Shown: positions 16,959-26,319 of the stretch, piece after piece
Layout of the letters: every line of letters begins with the position of its first letter
Position numbering within the stretch: the first letter of the stretch is position 1
NCBI RefSeq assembly: GCF_003752465.1
Contig: NZ_RKHJ01000001.1
Coordinates: 62,001 to 126,000 of the forward strand
DNA length: 64,000 nucleotides
Direction: 5' to 3'
DNA from: Agrococcus jenensis
Lineage (GTDB): Bacteria; Actinomycetota; Actinomycetes; Actinomycetales; Microbacteriaceae
Translations under genes and position numbers: made by a program
Notes under the pieces: model-generated
Told to the model about the DNA's origin: nothing
Seen by the model: the letters and a program-made list of their open reading frames with translations, nothing else
Databases searched by the model: none

Positions 16959-17563
16959 GCTGTTCCTTCCCTGACGGGCTGCGTCGTGGGCATCCACGCC
17001 GGTCGGTTGGCTTCGAACGCGGTGATCGCGTCCTCATCTCGGAGGGTCAGGGCGATGTCGTCGAGGCCCTCGAGCAGGCGCCAGCGAGTGTAGTCATCGA
17101 TCTGGAAGTCGTGCGTGACGCCACCCGCGGTCGCGGTGCGCGCCTCGAGGTCGACGGTCACGGGCTCGCCCGGGTTCGCCTTCGCGACCGCCCAGAGCGC
17201 CTCCATGGCGCTCTCGGAGATCTGCCCGACGAGCAGCCCCTGCTTGCCCGCGTTGCCGCGGAAGATCTCGCCGAAGCGCGGGCCGAGCACGGCGGTGATG
17301 CCGAAGTCGCGCAGCGCCCAGACGGCGTGCTCGCGGCTCGAGCCGGTGCCGAAGTCGTGGCCGACGACGAGCACGCCGCCGTGGCGGTAGGGCTCCTGGT
17401 TGAGCACGAACGTGGGGTCCTGGCGCCACGAGTGGAAGAGGGCGTCGTCGTAGCCCGTCTTCGTGACGCGCTTGAGGAACACCGCGGGGATGATCTGGTC
17501 GGTGTCGACGTTCGATCGCTCGAGCGGGATGATCGGCCCGGTCAGCGTGCGGATCTTGTCCAT
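16955..17563 (-). CDS. leuD: 3-isopropylmalate dehydratase small subunit
   Basis: 202 residues from ATG 17563, one base after leuC ends. [32 protein letters not shown] and the GNAGKQGLL segment are the LeuD swivel-domain hallmarks. With LeuC it isomerises 2-isopropylmalate to 3-isopropylmalate in leucine synthesis. The C-terminal region ([11 protein letters not shown]) is standard. It overlaps murA by four bases. Confidence 0.97.
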   Translation of the reverse strand: MDKIRTLTGPIIPLERSNVDTDQIIPAVFLKRVTKTGYDDALFHSWRQDPTFVLNQEPYRHGGVLVVGHDFGTGSSREHAVWALRDFGITAVLGPRFGEIFRGNAGKQGLLVGQISESAMEALWAVAKANPGEPVTVDLEARTATAGGVTHDFQIDDYTRWRLLEGLDDIALTLRDEDAITAFEANRPAWMPTTQPVREGTA

Positions 17564-17564
17564 G

Positions 17565-19022
17565 TCAGGCCTCCTCGGTCTGCTGGCCGTGCTGCGTGTC
17601 CTGCGCCGTCGAGCTCTGCGCCTGCAAGTCCCAGGGGCTCGACAGCGTGCCGCGGATCGCGGTCGCCGCTGCGACGAGCGGCGACACGAGGTGCGTGCGG
17701 CCTCCCTTGCCCTGGCGGCCCTCGAAGTTGCGGTTCGAGGTCGACGCGCAGCGCTCACCGGGGGCGAGCTGGTCGGGGTTCATGCCCAGGCACATCGAGC
17801 AGCCGGCGAAGCGCCACTCGGCGCCGAAGTCCTTGAAGACCTTGTCGAGCCCGGCGGCCTCGGCCTCGAGCCGCACCCGAGCCGAGCCCGGCACGACCAT
17901 GACGCGCACGCCATCCGCCTTCTTCTGGCCGCGGATGATGTCGGCGGCGGCCGTGAGGTCCTCCATGCGCGAGTTCGTGCACGAGCCGATGAAGACGGTG
18001 TCGACCGGGATCTCCTTGAGCTTCGTACCGGGAGCGAGGTCCATGTACTCGAGCGCGCGCTCGGCGGCGGCGCGGTCGTTGGGGTCGTCGAACGAGGCCG
18101 GGTCGGGCACCACGCCCGAGAGCGACGCGCCCTGGCCGGGGTTCGTGCCCCAGGTGACGAAGGGCTCGAGCAGGTCGGCGTCGATCGTGATCTCGTTGTC
18201 GAAGACCGCGTCGTCGTCGGTCGGGAGCGTGCGCCAATACTCGAGCGCGGCATCCCAGTCGGCGCCCTTCGGCGCGTGCGGCTTGTCCTTGACGTAGGCG
18301 AAGGTCGTCTCGTCGGGCGCGACCATGCCGGCGCGCGCGCCCGCCTCGATCGACATGTTGCAGATCGTCATCCGGCCCTCGATCGAGAGGGCGCGGATGG
18401 CGCTGCCGCGGTACTCGAAGACGTAGCCGGCGCCGCCACCGGTGCCGATCTTCGCGATCACCGCGAGGATGATGTCCTTCGCCGTGACGCCGGGGCGCAA
18501 CGTGCCCTCGACGTTGATCGCCATCGTCTTGAAGGGCTTGAGCGGGAGCGTCTGCGTCGCCATGACGTGCTCGACCTCGCTCGTGCCGATGCCGAACGCC
18601 ATCGCGCCGAACGCGCCGTGCGTCGACGTGTGCGAGTCGCCGCACACCACCGTGACGCCGGGGAGCGTGAGCCCGAGCTGCGGGCCGACGAGGTGCACGA
18701 TGCCCTGCTCCTTGTCGCCGAGCGAGTGGATGCGCACGCCGAACTCCGCCGCGTTGTGGCGCAGCGTCTCGATCTGCTTGCGGCTCGTCGGGTCCTGGAT
18801 GGGCTTGTCGATCTCGAGCGTCGGCGTGTTGTGGTCCTCGGTCGCCACCGTGAGGTCGGTGCGCCGGAGGCCGCGGCCCGCCTGGCGGAGGCCGTCGAAG
18901 GCCTGCGGGCTCGTCACCTCGTGGACGAGGTGGAGGTCGATGTAGATGAGGTCGGGTGTACCGTCGGCACCCTTGACGACGACGTGGTCGTCCCACACCT
19001 TCTCTGCGAGCGTCCTGCCCAT
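17565..19022 (-). CDS. leuC: 3-isopropylmalate dehydratase large subunit
   Basis: 485 residues from ATG 19022, which has GGGGAG upstream; a longer frame exists but enters the corA promoter. The opening [12 protein letters not shown], the [13 protein letters not shown] motif and the 4Fe-4S cysteines in FIGSCTNSR and AGCSMCLG (three Cys) mark an aconitase-type LeuC. It is the first gene of the operon leuC-leuD-murA-plsC-gpsA-ddl-DUF488. A minus-strand TAGACT at 19067-19072 is a likely -10. No leucine-rich leader peptide was seen. Confidence 0.97.
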   Translation of the reverse strand: MGRTLAEKVWDDHVVVKGADGTPDLIYIDLHLVHEVTSPQAFDGLRQAGRGLRRTDLTVATEDHNTPTLEIDKPIQDPTSRKQIETLRHNAAEFGVRIHSLGDKEQGIVHLVGPQLGLTLPGVTVVCGDSHTSTHGAFGAMAFGIGTSEVEHVMATQTLPLKPFKTMAINVEGTLRPGVTAKDIILAVIAKIGTGGGAGYVFEYRGSAIRALSIEGRMTICNMSIEAGARAGMVAPDETTFAYVKDKPHAPKGADWDAALEYWRTLPTDDDAVFDNEITIDADLLEPFVTWGTNPGQGASLSGVVPDPASFDDPNDRAAAERALEYMDLAPGTKLKEIPVDTVFIGSCTNSRMEDLTAAADIIRGQKKADGVRVMVVPGSARVRLEAEAAGLDKVFKDFGAEWRFAGCSMCLGMNPDQLAPGERCASTSNRNFEGRQGKGGRTHLVSPLVAAATAIRGTLSSPWDLQAQSSTAQDTQHGQQTEEA

Positions 19023-19147
19023 TTCCGTCTCCCCAGCACTTGTCGACCGCGACCGGCCATCTCCCGAGTCTACGCGTCGGGGCGATCCGCTCCCCTGACG
19101 GCGAACACCCTCGGCACGGCGCCGCATTCCCGACCGCCTGCTCGACG

Positions 19148-19153
19148 TACAGT
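19148..19153 (+). promoter_or_regulatory. -10 element for leaderless corA
   Basis: TACAGT ends six bases before ATG 19160. The identical TACAGT-N6-ATG arrangement occurs before the DUF3644 gene (24803-24808). Confidence 0.55.
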
Positions 19154-19159
19154 GCTCCC

Positions 19160-20176
19160 ATGCCCATCGCCGACGCATCCGTCTGGGCGGACGGCGCCCG
19201 CGTGGCCGATCCCGTGCCGTTCGACCGGGTGTTCGAGACCGCCGCGGAGCGGGGTGGGTTCGCGTGGGTCGACCTCGTCGACCCGACGGAGGCGGAGCTG
19301 CGGCAGGTCGCCGATGAGCTCGACCTCCACCACCTGCTGGTCGAGGACGTCATCTCGCGCGGGCAGCGGCCGAAGCTCGAGCCCTACGGCGACACCGAGT
19401 ACTGCGTCGTGCACCGGGTCGAGGCGCGGGGTGACGGCGACGACGACGAGCTCGTCGGCCGCGAGGTGCACGCGATCCTGAGCGAGCGGTGCATCGTCAC
19501 GGTCTCGTGGCACGGCGACGACGCCCCCACCCGCGTGCGCGAGCGCTTCGAGCGCGGCATCGCGCCGCTCGAGCTCGCGCCGCGCACGGTGCTCTACGCG
19601 ATCCTGGACGACATCGCCGACGCGCACGAGCGTCTGGCGATGGCGGTGCACGGGCAGATCGAGGGCGTCGAGGACATCTTCTTCGGCGAGGAGCACCCGC
19701 CCACCGTCGAGATCTACCGCGCGATGCGCCGGGTGCTGACGCTGCAGCGTGCCGCGGACCCGATGAGCGACGTCGTCTCGCGGGTGGCCACGCGCGTCGG
19801 CGACGACCAGCTCGAGCTCCGGCGCCACCTCCGCGACGTCGACGACCACGCCCGGCGCACGGCGACCCGGCTGAGCGGCGACCGCGACCTGCTCGCGAGC
19901 ATGCTGCAGCTCGCCTCCGCCCGCGTCGCCGAGCGGCAGAACGACGAGCTGCGCTCGATGACCGAGCACCAGATCGAGCAGAACGACCAGACGAAGAAGG
20001 TCACGTCGTGGGCGGCGATCCTCTTCGCTCCGACGCTCATCGCCGGCATCTACGGCATGAACTTCACGCACATGCCCGAGCTGCACTGGCTGCTCGGCTA
20101 CCCGTTCGCGATCGTGCTCATGCTCGCGTTCGCGGGGGTGCTGTACCTCGTCTTCAAGCGGCGGCGCTGGTTGTAG
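19160..20176 (+). CDS. corA: CorA-like magnesium/cobalt transporter
   Basis: 338 residues from ATG 19160. There is a large cytoplasmic N-terminal funnel, a long charged helix and two C-terminal membrane helices. The selectivity motif YGMNF is at residues 298-302 at the end of TM1, and a basic RRRW ends TM2. It forms a pentameric Mg2+ (or Co2+/Ni2+) channel. The upstream frame extension (to 19040) overlaps the leuC promoter and lacks support. It is divergent from leuC. Confidence 0.95.
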   Translation: MPIADASVWADGARVADPVPFDRVFETAAERGGFAWVDLVDPTEAELRQVADELDLHHLLVEDVISRGQRPKLEPYGDTEYCVVHRVEARGDGDDDELVGREVHAILSERCIVTVSWHGDDAPTRVRERFERGIAPLELAPRTVLYAILDDIADAHERLAMAVHGQIEGVEDIFFGEEHPPTVEIYRAMRRVLTLQRAADPMSDVVSRVATRVGDDQLELRRHLRDVDDHARRTATRLSGDRDLLASMLQLASARVAERQNDELRSMTEHQIEQNDQTKKVTSWAAILFAPTLIAGIYGMNFTHMPELHWLLGYPFAIVLMLAFAGVLYLVFKRRRWL

Positions 20177-20237
20177 CGCGCGCTGCTGTCGGCGGCCGCA
20201 CTGGCCGTGCCTGGGCTGGGAGGTGCACGATGGTCGC

Positions 20238-21224
20238 ATGACCGCTCCCCTCACGATCGCCGTCACCGGCGGCGCCGGCCAGATCGGCTACCAGCTCCTG
20301 TTCCGCATCGCCGCCGGTGACATGCTCGGCACCGACCAGCCCGTGCGGCTGCGCATCCTCGAGGTGCCCCAGGCCATGGCGGCGCTCGAGGGCGTCGTCA
20401 TGGAGCTGCAGGACGCCGCCTTCCCGCTGCTCGCGTCGGTCGACACGACGGCGGATGCGTCGGTCGCCTTCGAGGGCGCCGACCACGCCCTGCTCGTGGG
20501 CGCGCGGCCGCGCGCGAAGGGCATGGAGCGGTCCGACCTGCTCGCCGCGAACGGGGCGATCTTCGCCGCGCAGGGCCGCGCGATCCAAGAAGGCGCGAGC
20601 GACCGCATCCGCATCACCGTGACGGGGAACCCGGCCAACACGAACGCGCTCATCGCCGCGGCGGCCGCACCCGACATCCCCCGCGAGCGCTTCTCGGCGC
20701 TCACCCGGCTCGACCACAACCGCGCGATCGCGCAGCTCGCCGCGAAGACCGGCGCGCCGGTCGCCGACGTGCGGCGGATGATCGTGTGGGGCAACCACTC
20801 GGCGACGCAGGTGCCCGACATCACGCACGCGACCATCGGCGGGCAGCCGGCGGTCGACCTCGTCGAGCGCGAGTGGGTGAAGCACGAGTTCGTGCCGACC
20901 GTCGCCAACCGCGGCGCGGCGATCATCGAGGCGCGCGGCGCCTCGTCGGCCGCCTCCGCGGCGGCGGCCACGATCGACCACGTGCGCGACTGGGCGCGCG
21001 GCACGGCCGAGGGCGACTGGACCTCGATGTCGGTCATCTCGCGCGGCGAGTACGGCGTGCCCGAGGGGCTCGTGTCGTCGTTCCCGGTCACGACCGCTGA
21101 CGGCGACTGGACGATCGTCGAGGGCCTCGAGCTCGACCCCGACGTGGAGGCGCAGCTGCGCGCATCCGTCGCCGAGCTCGACGACGAGCGGATGCAGGTG
21201 CGGGCGCTCGGCCTGCTGGGCTGA
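20238..21224 (+). CDS. mdh: Malate dehydrogenase
   Basis: 328 residues from ATG 20238. [16 protein letters not shown] (residues 10-25) is the NAD motif of the actinobacterial MDH type. The substrate arginines lie in [13 protein letters not shown], the catalytic Asp/His pair is in the TRLDHNRA and WGNHSATQ motifs, and [10 protein letters not shown] is conserved. It interconverts malate and oxaloacetate in the TCA cycle. It stands between corA and a convergent zinc-ribbon gene. Confidence 0.97.
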   Translation: MTAPLTIAVTGGAGQIGYQLLFRIAAGDMLGTDQPVRLRILEVPQAMAALEGVVMELQDAAFPLLASVDTTADASVAFEGADHALLVGARPRAKGMERSDLLAANGAIFAAQGRAIQEGASDRIRITVTGNPANTNALIAAAAAPDIPRERFSALTRLDHNRAIAQLAAKTGAPVADVRRMIVWGNHSATQVPDITHATIGGQPAVDLVEREWVKHEFVPTVANRGAAIIEARGASSAASAAAATIDHVRDWARGTAEGDWTSMSVISRGEYGVPEGLVSSFPVTTADGDWTIVEGLELDPDVEAQLRASVAELDDERMQVRALGLLG

Positions 21225-21237
21225 GCGCCTCCCGCGA

Positions 21238-21690
21238 TCAGCCGAGGATGTCGCCGAGCCAGCCGCCGCGGCTGCGCCGCTGCTGCTGGTCGTAGCGGCC
21301 CCGCTGCCCGTTGGAGCGCTCCTGCACCATGCGGAGGGCCTTGTCGGCGAGCTTGCCGACGGTGTCGCTCGAGCCGGACTGCTGGCCGGGCTGCTGGCCG
21401 GGCTGCTGGCCGTACGGCTGCTGGCCGCCAGGCTGCTGACCATACGGCTGCTGGTGGCCGTAGGACTGCTGCCCATGGCCCTGCTGCTGGCCGTGGCCCT
21501 GGCCGTAGGGCTGCTGCTGTCCGGCGGAGGGCTGCTGGCCGTAGTCCGGCTGCTGCTGCTCGGCGCGCTCGATGATCTTGTCGAGCTCACCGCGGTCGAG
21601 CCAGATGCCTCGACACTCGGGGCAGTAGTCGATCTCGATGCCGCTCCGCTCGCTCATCACCAGGGTCGCTGCGTCGTTCGGGCACTGCAT
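21238..21690 (-). CDS. TFIIB-type zinc-ribbon protein with Gln/Gly/Tyr-rich tail
   Basis: 150 residues from ATG 21690. Residues 1-40 (CPNDAATLVMSERSGIEIDYCPECRGIWLDRGELDKI) form a zf-TFIIB-like ribbon with CPxD, CPECRG and WLDRGEL hallmarks. The middle is low complexity, built from Q, G, Y, P and H in QQPYGQQ-like units (about residues 45-110). A basic tail with GGWLGDILG follows. The zf-TFIIB domain occurs in many uncharacterised bacterial proteins. The prion-like tail makes assembly or condensation conceivable, but no function is established. Confidence 0.82.
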   Translation of the reverse strand: MQCPNDAATLVMSERSGIEIDYCPECRGIWLDRGELDKIIERAEQQQPDYGQQPSAGQQQPYGQGHGQQQGHGQQSYGHQQPYGQQPGGQQPYGQQPGQQPGQQSGSSDTVGKLADKALRMVQERSNGQRGRYDQQQRRSRGGWLGDILG

Positions 21691-21824
21691 GGGCGTCTCC
21701 TTCCAGACGCGATGAGCCTGACGCATCCGCCTGTGGCCGAGCCCAGTGCCTGAGGCGTGCGCGCATACCCGTGCTTGTCCGCATCCGAGCCGCATCGTAT
21801 GCTCGTACTCAGTAGTTGAAGCCG

Positions 21825-21843
21825 GTGTTCATTTATAGAACAC
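21825..21843. promoter_or_regulatory. Palindromic operator upstream of the hydroxybenzoate monooxygenase gene
   Basis: GTGTTC-ATTTATA-GAACAC is a perfect 6-bp inverted repeat with an AT-rich 7-base centre. It lies about 50-67 bases before the preferred start. A related GAACA-CCC-TGTTC dyad lies just upstream of the IclR gene (30169-30181). Confidence 0.55.
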
Positions 21844-21891
21844 TGCGAGACGATGTCGTCCGACGTCCCACAGAGAAGTGAGGCAGCTGCC

Positions 21892-23784
21892 GTGCAGTTC
21901 CACCACCACGGATACGTGTCCACCGACCCGCGCATGCAGCCCGCCGCAGGCATCGGCCTCGACCGGCCGACTACGCTTCCCGACGAGGTCGACGTGCTCA
22001 TCGTCGGGACGGGGCCTGCCGGCATGATCACCGCCGCGCAGCTCGCGCAGTTCCCCGACGTCAACGTGCGCATCATCGAGCGCCGACCCGAGCGGCTCGC
22101 GATCGGGCAGGCCGACGGCATCCAGGCGCGCAGCGTCGAGACCTTCCAGGCGTTCGGCTTCGCCGAGCACATCACGGCGGAGGCGTACCGCATCACCGAG
22201 ATGGCCTTCTGGGGCCCCGATCCCGAGGACCCGTCGCGCATCGTCCGCGGCGCGACGCCCGACGACGACCCTGCGGGCATCAGCGAGTTCCCGCACCTCA
22301 TCGTCAACCAGGCGCGCGTGCTCGACTACTTCGCCGAGGCGGCGCGGTTCGCCCCAGGCCGGGTCGTGCCCGACTACGGCTACGAGTTCAAGACCCTCGA
22401 GGTGACCGACGAGGGCGAGTTCCCCGTGGTCGTGACCCTCGCGCACACCGCGGGGGACGCGAAGGACGAGGAGCGGATCATCCGCGCCAAGTACGTCGTC
22501 GGCGCGGACGGCGCGCGCAGCGCGGTGCGCTCGGCGATCGGCTGCACGCTCGCCGGACAGTCGGCGAACCACGCGTGGGGCGTCATGGACGTGCTCGCCG
22601 TGACCGACTTCCCCGACATCCGCACGAAGTGCGCGATCCAGTCGGCATCGGGCGGCAACATCCTGCTCATCCCCCGGGAGGGCGGCTACCTCTTCCGCAT
22701 GTACGTCGACCTCGGCGAGGTGCCCGAGGACGACCGCGGCGCGGTGCGCAAGACGACGGTCGAGCAGATCATCGCCAAGGCGAACGCGATCATCGCGCCG
22801 TACACGCTCGACGTGCGGAACGTGGCGTGGAGCAGCGTCTACGAGGTGGGCCACCGGCTCACCGACCGCTTCGACGACGTGCTCGCCGACGAGCGGGGCA
22901 CCCGCACGCCGCGCGTCTTCATCGCTGGCGACGCGTGCCACACGCACAGCGCGAAGGCGGGCCAGGGCATGAACGTGTCGATGCAGGACGGCTTCAACAT
23001 CGGCTGGAAGCTCGGCCACGTGCTCGACGGCCGCGCCCCCGAGTCGCTGCTCGACACCTACTCGCTCGAGCGGCAGGTGGTCGCGCAGGCGCTCATCGAC
23101 TTCGACAAGGAGTGGTCGACGCTCATGGCGAAGCCCGTGAGCGAGCTCGGCAGCCCGCAGGAGGTCGCCGAGTTCTACACGCGCACGGCGGAGTTCCCGG
23201 CCGGCTTCATGACGCAGTACGAGCCGTCGATGATCGTCGGCACCCCCGAGCACCAGCAGCTCGCGACCGGTTTCCCGATCGGCAAGCGCTTCAAGTCGGC
23301 GCGGGGTGTGAAGGTGTGCGACACCAACCCGGTGCACATCGGCCACTTCCACCAGGCCGACGGCCGCTGGCGCATCTACGCCTTCGCCGACAGCGCCGCC
23401 CCCGGGCAGGGCTCGGCGCTGGCCGAGTGGGCCGAGTGGCTCGCGAACGACCCGCAGTCGCCCATCGCCGTGCACACACCCGCGGGCCGCGACACGAGCG
23501 CGCTCTTCGATGTGCGGGCGATCTACCAGCAGGGCCACCACGACATCGACCTCAATGACGTGCCGGATGCGTTCAAGCCGATCGTCGGACCGTTCGAGCT
23601 CATGAACCTCGAGAACGTCTACGCGACGCTCCCCGACGACGACATCTTCGACGCGCGCGGCATCTCGCGCGACGGCGCCGTCGTGGTCGTGCGGCCCGAC
23701 CAGTACGTCGCGCACGTGCTGCCGCTCACGGCGACGGACGAGCTCGCGGCGTTCTTCCGCGGGGCGCTCACGCCCGCAGCCTGA
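21892..23784 (+). CDS. FAD-dependent phenolic hydroxylase, 3-hydroxybenzoate 4-monooxygenase-like
   Basis: 630 residues from GTG 21892, chosen because family members begin MQFHxxGY and GAGG lies eight bases upstream (ATG 21853 would add 13 residues). It has an N-terminal FAD motif VLIVGTGPAGMITAAQLA, a substrate domain and FIAGDACHTHSAKAGQGMN (the GD motif contacting FAD). The C-terminal thioredoxin-like domain (from about residue 445) is typical of the phenol 2-monooxygenase/MobA family. It should hydroxylate a phenolic acid, plausibly 3-hydroxybenzoate to protocatechuate, using NADPH and O2. No ring-cleavage gene adjoins it. Confidence 0.88.
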   Translation: MQFHHHGYVSTDPRMQPAAGIGLDRPTTLPDEVDVLIVGTGPAGMITAAQLAQFPDVNVRIIERRPERLAIGQADGIQARSVETFQAFGFAEHITAEAYRITEMAFWGPDPEDPSRIVRGATPDDDPAGISEFPHLIVNQARVLDYFAEAARFAPGRVVPDYGYEFKTLEVTDEGEFPVVVTLAHTAGDAKDEERIIRAKYVVGADGARSAVRSAIGCTLAGQSANHAWGVMDVLAVTDFPDIRTKCAIQSASGGNILLIPREGGYLFRMYVDLGEVPEDDRGAVRKTTVEQIIAKANAIIAPYTLDVRNVAWSSVYEVGHRLTDRFDDVLADERGTRTPRVFIAGDACHTHSAKAGQGMNVSMQDGFNIGWKLGHVLDGRAPESLLDTYSLERQVVAQALIDFDKEWSTLMAKPVSELGSPQEVAEFYTRTAEFPAGFMTQYEPSMIVGTPEHQQLATGFPIGKRFKSARGVKVCDTNPVHIGHFHQADGRWRIYAFADSAAPGQGSALAEWAEWLANDPQSPIAVHTPAGRDTSALFDVRAIYQQGHHDIDLNDVPDAFKPIVGPFELMNLENVYATLPDDDIFDARGISRDGAVVVVRPDQYVAHVLPLTATDELAAFFRGALTPAA

Positions 23785-23802
23785 CGGCTCCGGGGGAATA
23801 CC

Positions 23803-23833
23803 GAAGCCCCCCCCGTCGATGACCCGGGCGCTG
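23803..23833. repeat. Degenerate copy of the tRNA-Glu terminator, left boundary of the island
   Basis: These 31 bases match 25963-25994, the terminator hairpin beside tRNA-Glu, with about four differences. Both contain GAAGC, a C run, GTCGATGAC and GCGCTG. Here the hairpin is imperfect. The copy could act as a weak terminator for the monooxygenase gene, or be the eroded scar of an insertion whose other end is at tRNA-Glu. Confidence 0.5.
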
Positions 23834-23958
23834 CTGCCCGCCGGATGCCTGCGCGCAAGGGCACGCGCGGCGCCGCGGCGGCGGCGGTATCGCCCCCGCA
23901 CGCATGATGGGGCGTTGACGGCTCCGTCCGAACTTACGCCCATGCTCCCAGCATGAGA

Positions 23959-24639
23959 TCAGTCCCTCTCAGCGAGCTCGTTCTTCACGTAGACCGGCTT
24001 CCCGTTGGCGGCGTAATAACGCAACCATGCGTCTCGCAGCGCGACGTCCTCCACGTCCCTACCCACGAAAGCGCCGCCCTTGCCGCTGTGAGTTTCGACT
24101 GCTCCCCAGCCGCCGATCGTACCGACGAACCCGGTCGTCAGTTCGTGCCAAGTTGGGTCGAGATGCCGCGTATCGGCCTGGTGCTTTTGCGGGATCACTT
24201 GGCCCGTTATCGCGCACGTCACGGGTCCGGAAGCGAAGTCGGCGTCTCGGCGTTCAAGGCGACTCGTCTCCAGCGCGAACGCCAGGGCGCTCTTGACGTT
24301 CGCAGCCGGTGTTGGACTGTCGATCACGTGGTGATAGCTCCAATCCACTGCTTTTCCATCCGAGCGCACGACCATCAGAGCCCGCTGGTCACGGCCTACG
24401 GCTTCTCTGCCCGGCAAGCGCCAGGTCTCCTCCACGTAAAAGTGAACGATTCCCGGACCGATCTTGTCTACTGCATCGGCGTGCAGCTCCAGTACCTCAA
24501 GAAGCAACTGATGGTGAACCGAATCTGTGGGGATGGCCTGACGGATGTCATACGCGCGCAGGATCTCATCACGTATGTAGTTCTTAGCCTCCGTGCGGGA
24601 CCTGAAGACGCGAGACGGCACGATGAACGGGATGGCCAT
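23959..24639 (-). CDS. DUF3223 (DCL-like) protein with HNH-like C-terminal motif
   Basis: 226 residues. Residues 10-105 (FRSRTEAKNYIRDEIL ... LLLEVLELHADAVDKIGPGIVHF ... VVRSDGKAVDWSYHHVI) match the DUF3223/DCL domain, known in plant plastid rRNA-processing proteins and in scattered bacteria. The C-terminal part has CAITG (Cys 142), H153 and RHLDPTWHEL (159-168), which recalls an HNH-like or zinc-linked fold but lacks a clear second Cys pair. ATG 24639 has GGGAG upstream. Base composition is lower in GC than the neighbours. It is divergent from the DUF3644 gene. A nucleic-acid or defence role is an inference. Confidence 0.75.
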   Translation of the reverse strand: MAIPFIVPSRVFRSRTEAKNYIRDEILRAYDIRQAIPTDSVHHQLLLEVLELHADAVDKIGPGIVHFYVEETWRLPGREAVGRDQRALMVVRSDGKAVDWSYHHVIDSPTPAANVKSALAFALETSRLERRDADFASGPVTCAITGQVIPQKHQADTRHLDPTWHELTTGFVGTIGGWGAVETHSGKGGAFVGRDVEDVALRDAWLRYYAANGKPVYVKNELAERD

Positions 24640-24814
24640 GCGACTCCCTACGGCTCTGACGGTGGCTTGCCGGGGTATTTTCGCACACGTGCCCCTCGCC
24701 TGCGTGTCGGCCGTGAACTCGACGCCATGAGGGCCGCACGAACGGGTGGATCAATGTTCGCTCGAGCGCGCGAGTGACGCATCCGGGTGCGGCATCGCGA
24801 CTTACAGTCGATGC

Positions 24815-25858
24815 ATGGCTCCGCGTCCCCGATGGTGGCACACCCTTCAAGCGTCGAAAGCAGAAGTGCTGCTCGCCGTCGACCTCTACAACCGGTCCGG
24901 CAACGAACGTCAGCTGGAGGCGTTCATCGTGCATATGAACCTCGGCTGGATGAAGCTTCTGCAGGCACGCACTGACGCCGACGGTGGCGAGATGATAGAA
25001 CGCGATGCACGCGGGTGGCGCCGCAAACATCCAGAAGGCGGATTCCTCTACAAGTCCCTCCGCGTTCTATTGGCCGAACAGCTTGACGCGACCGACCCCC
25101 GGCTCAACAACATCGTCTTCTTTCAGGGGCTCCGAAATCAAATAGAGCACCGGCACGAAGCGCGGATAGCGGCGCTCGTCGCGGGCCGAACCCAAGCCCT
25201 TCTTATAAACTATGAGGAGACTCTAGTCGAATGGTTCGGCCCGACGGAAGCACTGGGGTCGGAGTTGCGCTTTCCCTTGTTCGTTTCGACAATTACCGAG
25301 GACGCCGCTAGCGCGGTGAAAGCCCTTAGAAGCCAAGTCCCGAAGGGCGTCTTGGACTGGGTGCAAGACTTCGATACAGCGCTTGAGCCCGACATTCGCG
25401 CCGATCAGCGCTTCGACTTTCGCATCTACCTTGTCCCGCATACCGGTCCGAAAACCAGCGCAGATGCCGCCATGACGTTCATAAGAGCGAGCGACCTGAC
25501 GACCGACCAGCGGGCGCTACTAGACCAGGTGCAGACGATCATTCGAGAGAAGCAAGTCCCCGTCGAGGACTTGAACGGCCTGAAGGCCGGGGAGGTGGTC
25601 GAGCAGGTCTCGCGACGCTTGGACGCCACTTTCAACATGCACATGCACACACAAGCATGGAAGTTCTTCGGTGTGCGTCCCGCGACGAGCGCGCTCAACC
25701 GCGCCTCGACTAAGCCGGAATTCTGTCGCTACAACTCCACGTTCGAGCAATACACCTACACACCGGCGTGGGTCGAGTACTTGGTACGACACTTGTCGGA
25801 CGCGGAGCAATATGCCGCAGTGCGAGGTTGGCGACCAGAGGCGACGCCGCCAAGCTAG
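24815..25858 (+). CDS. DUF3644 (HEPN superfamily) protein, putative RNase effector
   Basis: 347 residues from ATG 24815. The N-terminal LQASKAEVLLAVDLYNRSGNERQLEAFIVHMNLGWMKLLQA is the DUF3644 signature. FFQGLRNQIEHRHE contains the HEPN motif RX4H (R107, H112). HEPN proteins with this motif are often metal-independent RNases in toxin or abortive-infection systems (family knowledge). The rest is a large uncharacterised domain. TACAGT six bases before the ATG is a leaderless promoter. Two counted 60-base lines at 25201 and 25261 held 31 and 34 G+C, against 47 in a nearby host line at 22081. Confidence 0.82.
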   Translation: MAPRPRWWHTLQASKAEVLLAVDLYNRSGNERQLEAFIVHMNLGWMKLLQARTDADGGEMIERDARGWRRKHPEGGFLYKSLRVLLAEQLDATDPRLNNIVFFQGLRNQIEHRHEARIAALVAGRTQALLINYEETLVEWFGPTEALGSELRFPLFVSTITEDAASAVKALRSQVPKGVLDWVQDFDTALEPDIRADQRFDFRIYLVPHTGPKTSADAAMTFIRASDLTTDQRALLDQVQTIIREKQVPVEDLNGLKAGEVVEQVSRRLDATFNMHMHTQAWKFFGVRPATSALNRASTKPEFCRYNSTFEQYTYTPAWVEYLVRHLSDAEQYAAVRGWRPEATPPS

Positions 25859-25964
25859 ACAGCCGACGGAGCGGCCGTCGCTCGCTGCGAGATGTTTCGT
25901 ACGCCGAGTCAACGGCGGATGACGGGGGGCGCTCGCTCGTGACGGCGCGCGCGGTATACAGCGA

Positions 25965-25993
25965 AGCGCCCCCGGTCGATGACCGGGGGCGCT
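25965..25993 (-). terminator. Terminator hairpin downstream of tRNA-Glu
   Basis: A perfect 13-bp stem (AGCGCCCCCGGTC with GACCGGGGGCGCT) closes on a three-base loop. On the minus strand it follows the tRNA by about 10 bases and is succeeded by TTCGCTGT. It faces the end of the DUF3644 gene from the other side, so it may act in both directions. Confidence 0.8.
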
Positions 25994-26002
25994 GTCTCAC
26001 TG

Positions 26003-26075
26003 TGACCCCAGCGGGATTCGAACCCGCGTTACCGCCGTGAGAGGGCGGCGTACTAGGCCGCTATACGATGGGGCC
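26003..26075 (-). tRNA. tRNA-Glu (anticodon CUC)
   Basis: 73 bases. The acceptor arm GGCCCCA pairs with TGGGGTC (one G-T), with discriminator A. The anticodon stem CCGCC/GGCGG encloses the loop CTCTCAC, so the anticodon is CUC. The T arm GCGGG-TTCGAAT-CCCGC is canonical. CCA is not encoded. tRNA 3' ends are frequent integration sites, which bears on the island on its 3' side. Confidence 0.97.
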
Positions 26076-26229
26076 GGTGTCGCTGTCCTGCGAAAGCAAC
26101 CTGGATAGTGTGCCACACGGATAGGCGCAGTTCCAAATCGGGTGGGTTGCGGCCGCTGGAGATGCGTCGTGGGCGTGTCGGGACCGGGGGGGGGTGGCGC
26201 GGGAGTTCGGGCAGCGTCCTCGGCCCGCG

Positions 26230-26284
26230 TTGCGGTACGAAGGTGTCGTCTCGGGGCCGTGGAGGCGACACTTCGGTACCGCAA
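26230..26284. repeat. Long intergenic inverted repeat
   Basis: A 19-base arm starting TTGCGGTACGAAG (26230-26248) pairs with an arm ending GGTACCGCAA (26266-26284), with an indel-like mismatch around GTAC. The arms are separated by 17 bases. It lies between tRNA-Glu and the lipid kinase stop codon. It may be a terminator or a REP-like element, and shares GGTACCG with elements at 53.7 and 58.3 kb. Confidence 0.6.
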
Positions 26285-26319
26285 ACGGGCGGGGACAGTC
26301 GCGGAAGAGCCCGCACGCG

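Noticed and set aside
14821..17037. Minus-strand frame extending plsC far upstream
   Set aside because: The extra 480 codons lie under murA in another frame; PlsC begins at ATG 15597 with an ATGA overlap.
19023..19159. Leucine-dependent attenuator or T-box before leuC
   Set aside because: No leader peptide with leucine codons and no T-box conserved sequence were found; only a -10 element and a short leader.
25965..25993. Riboswitch or small RNA beside tRNA-Glu
   Set aside because: The structure is a simple perfect stem with a three-base loop and fits a terminator.
23784..26003. Prophage or intact mobile element
   Set aside because: No integrase, transposase or phage structural gene is present; only two cargo-like genes and a duplicated terminator.
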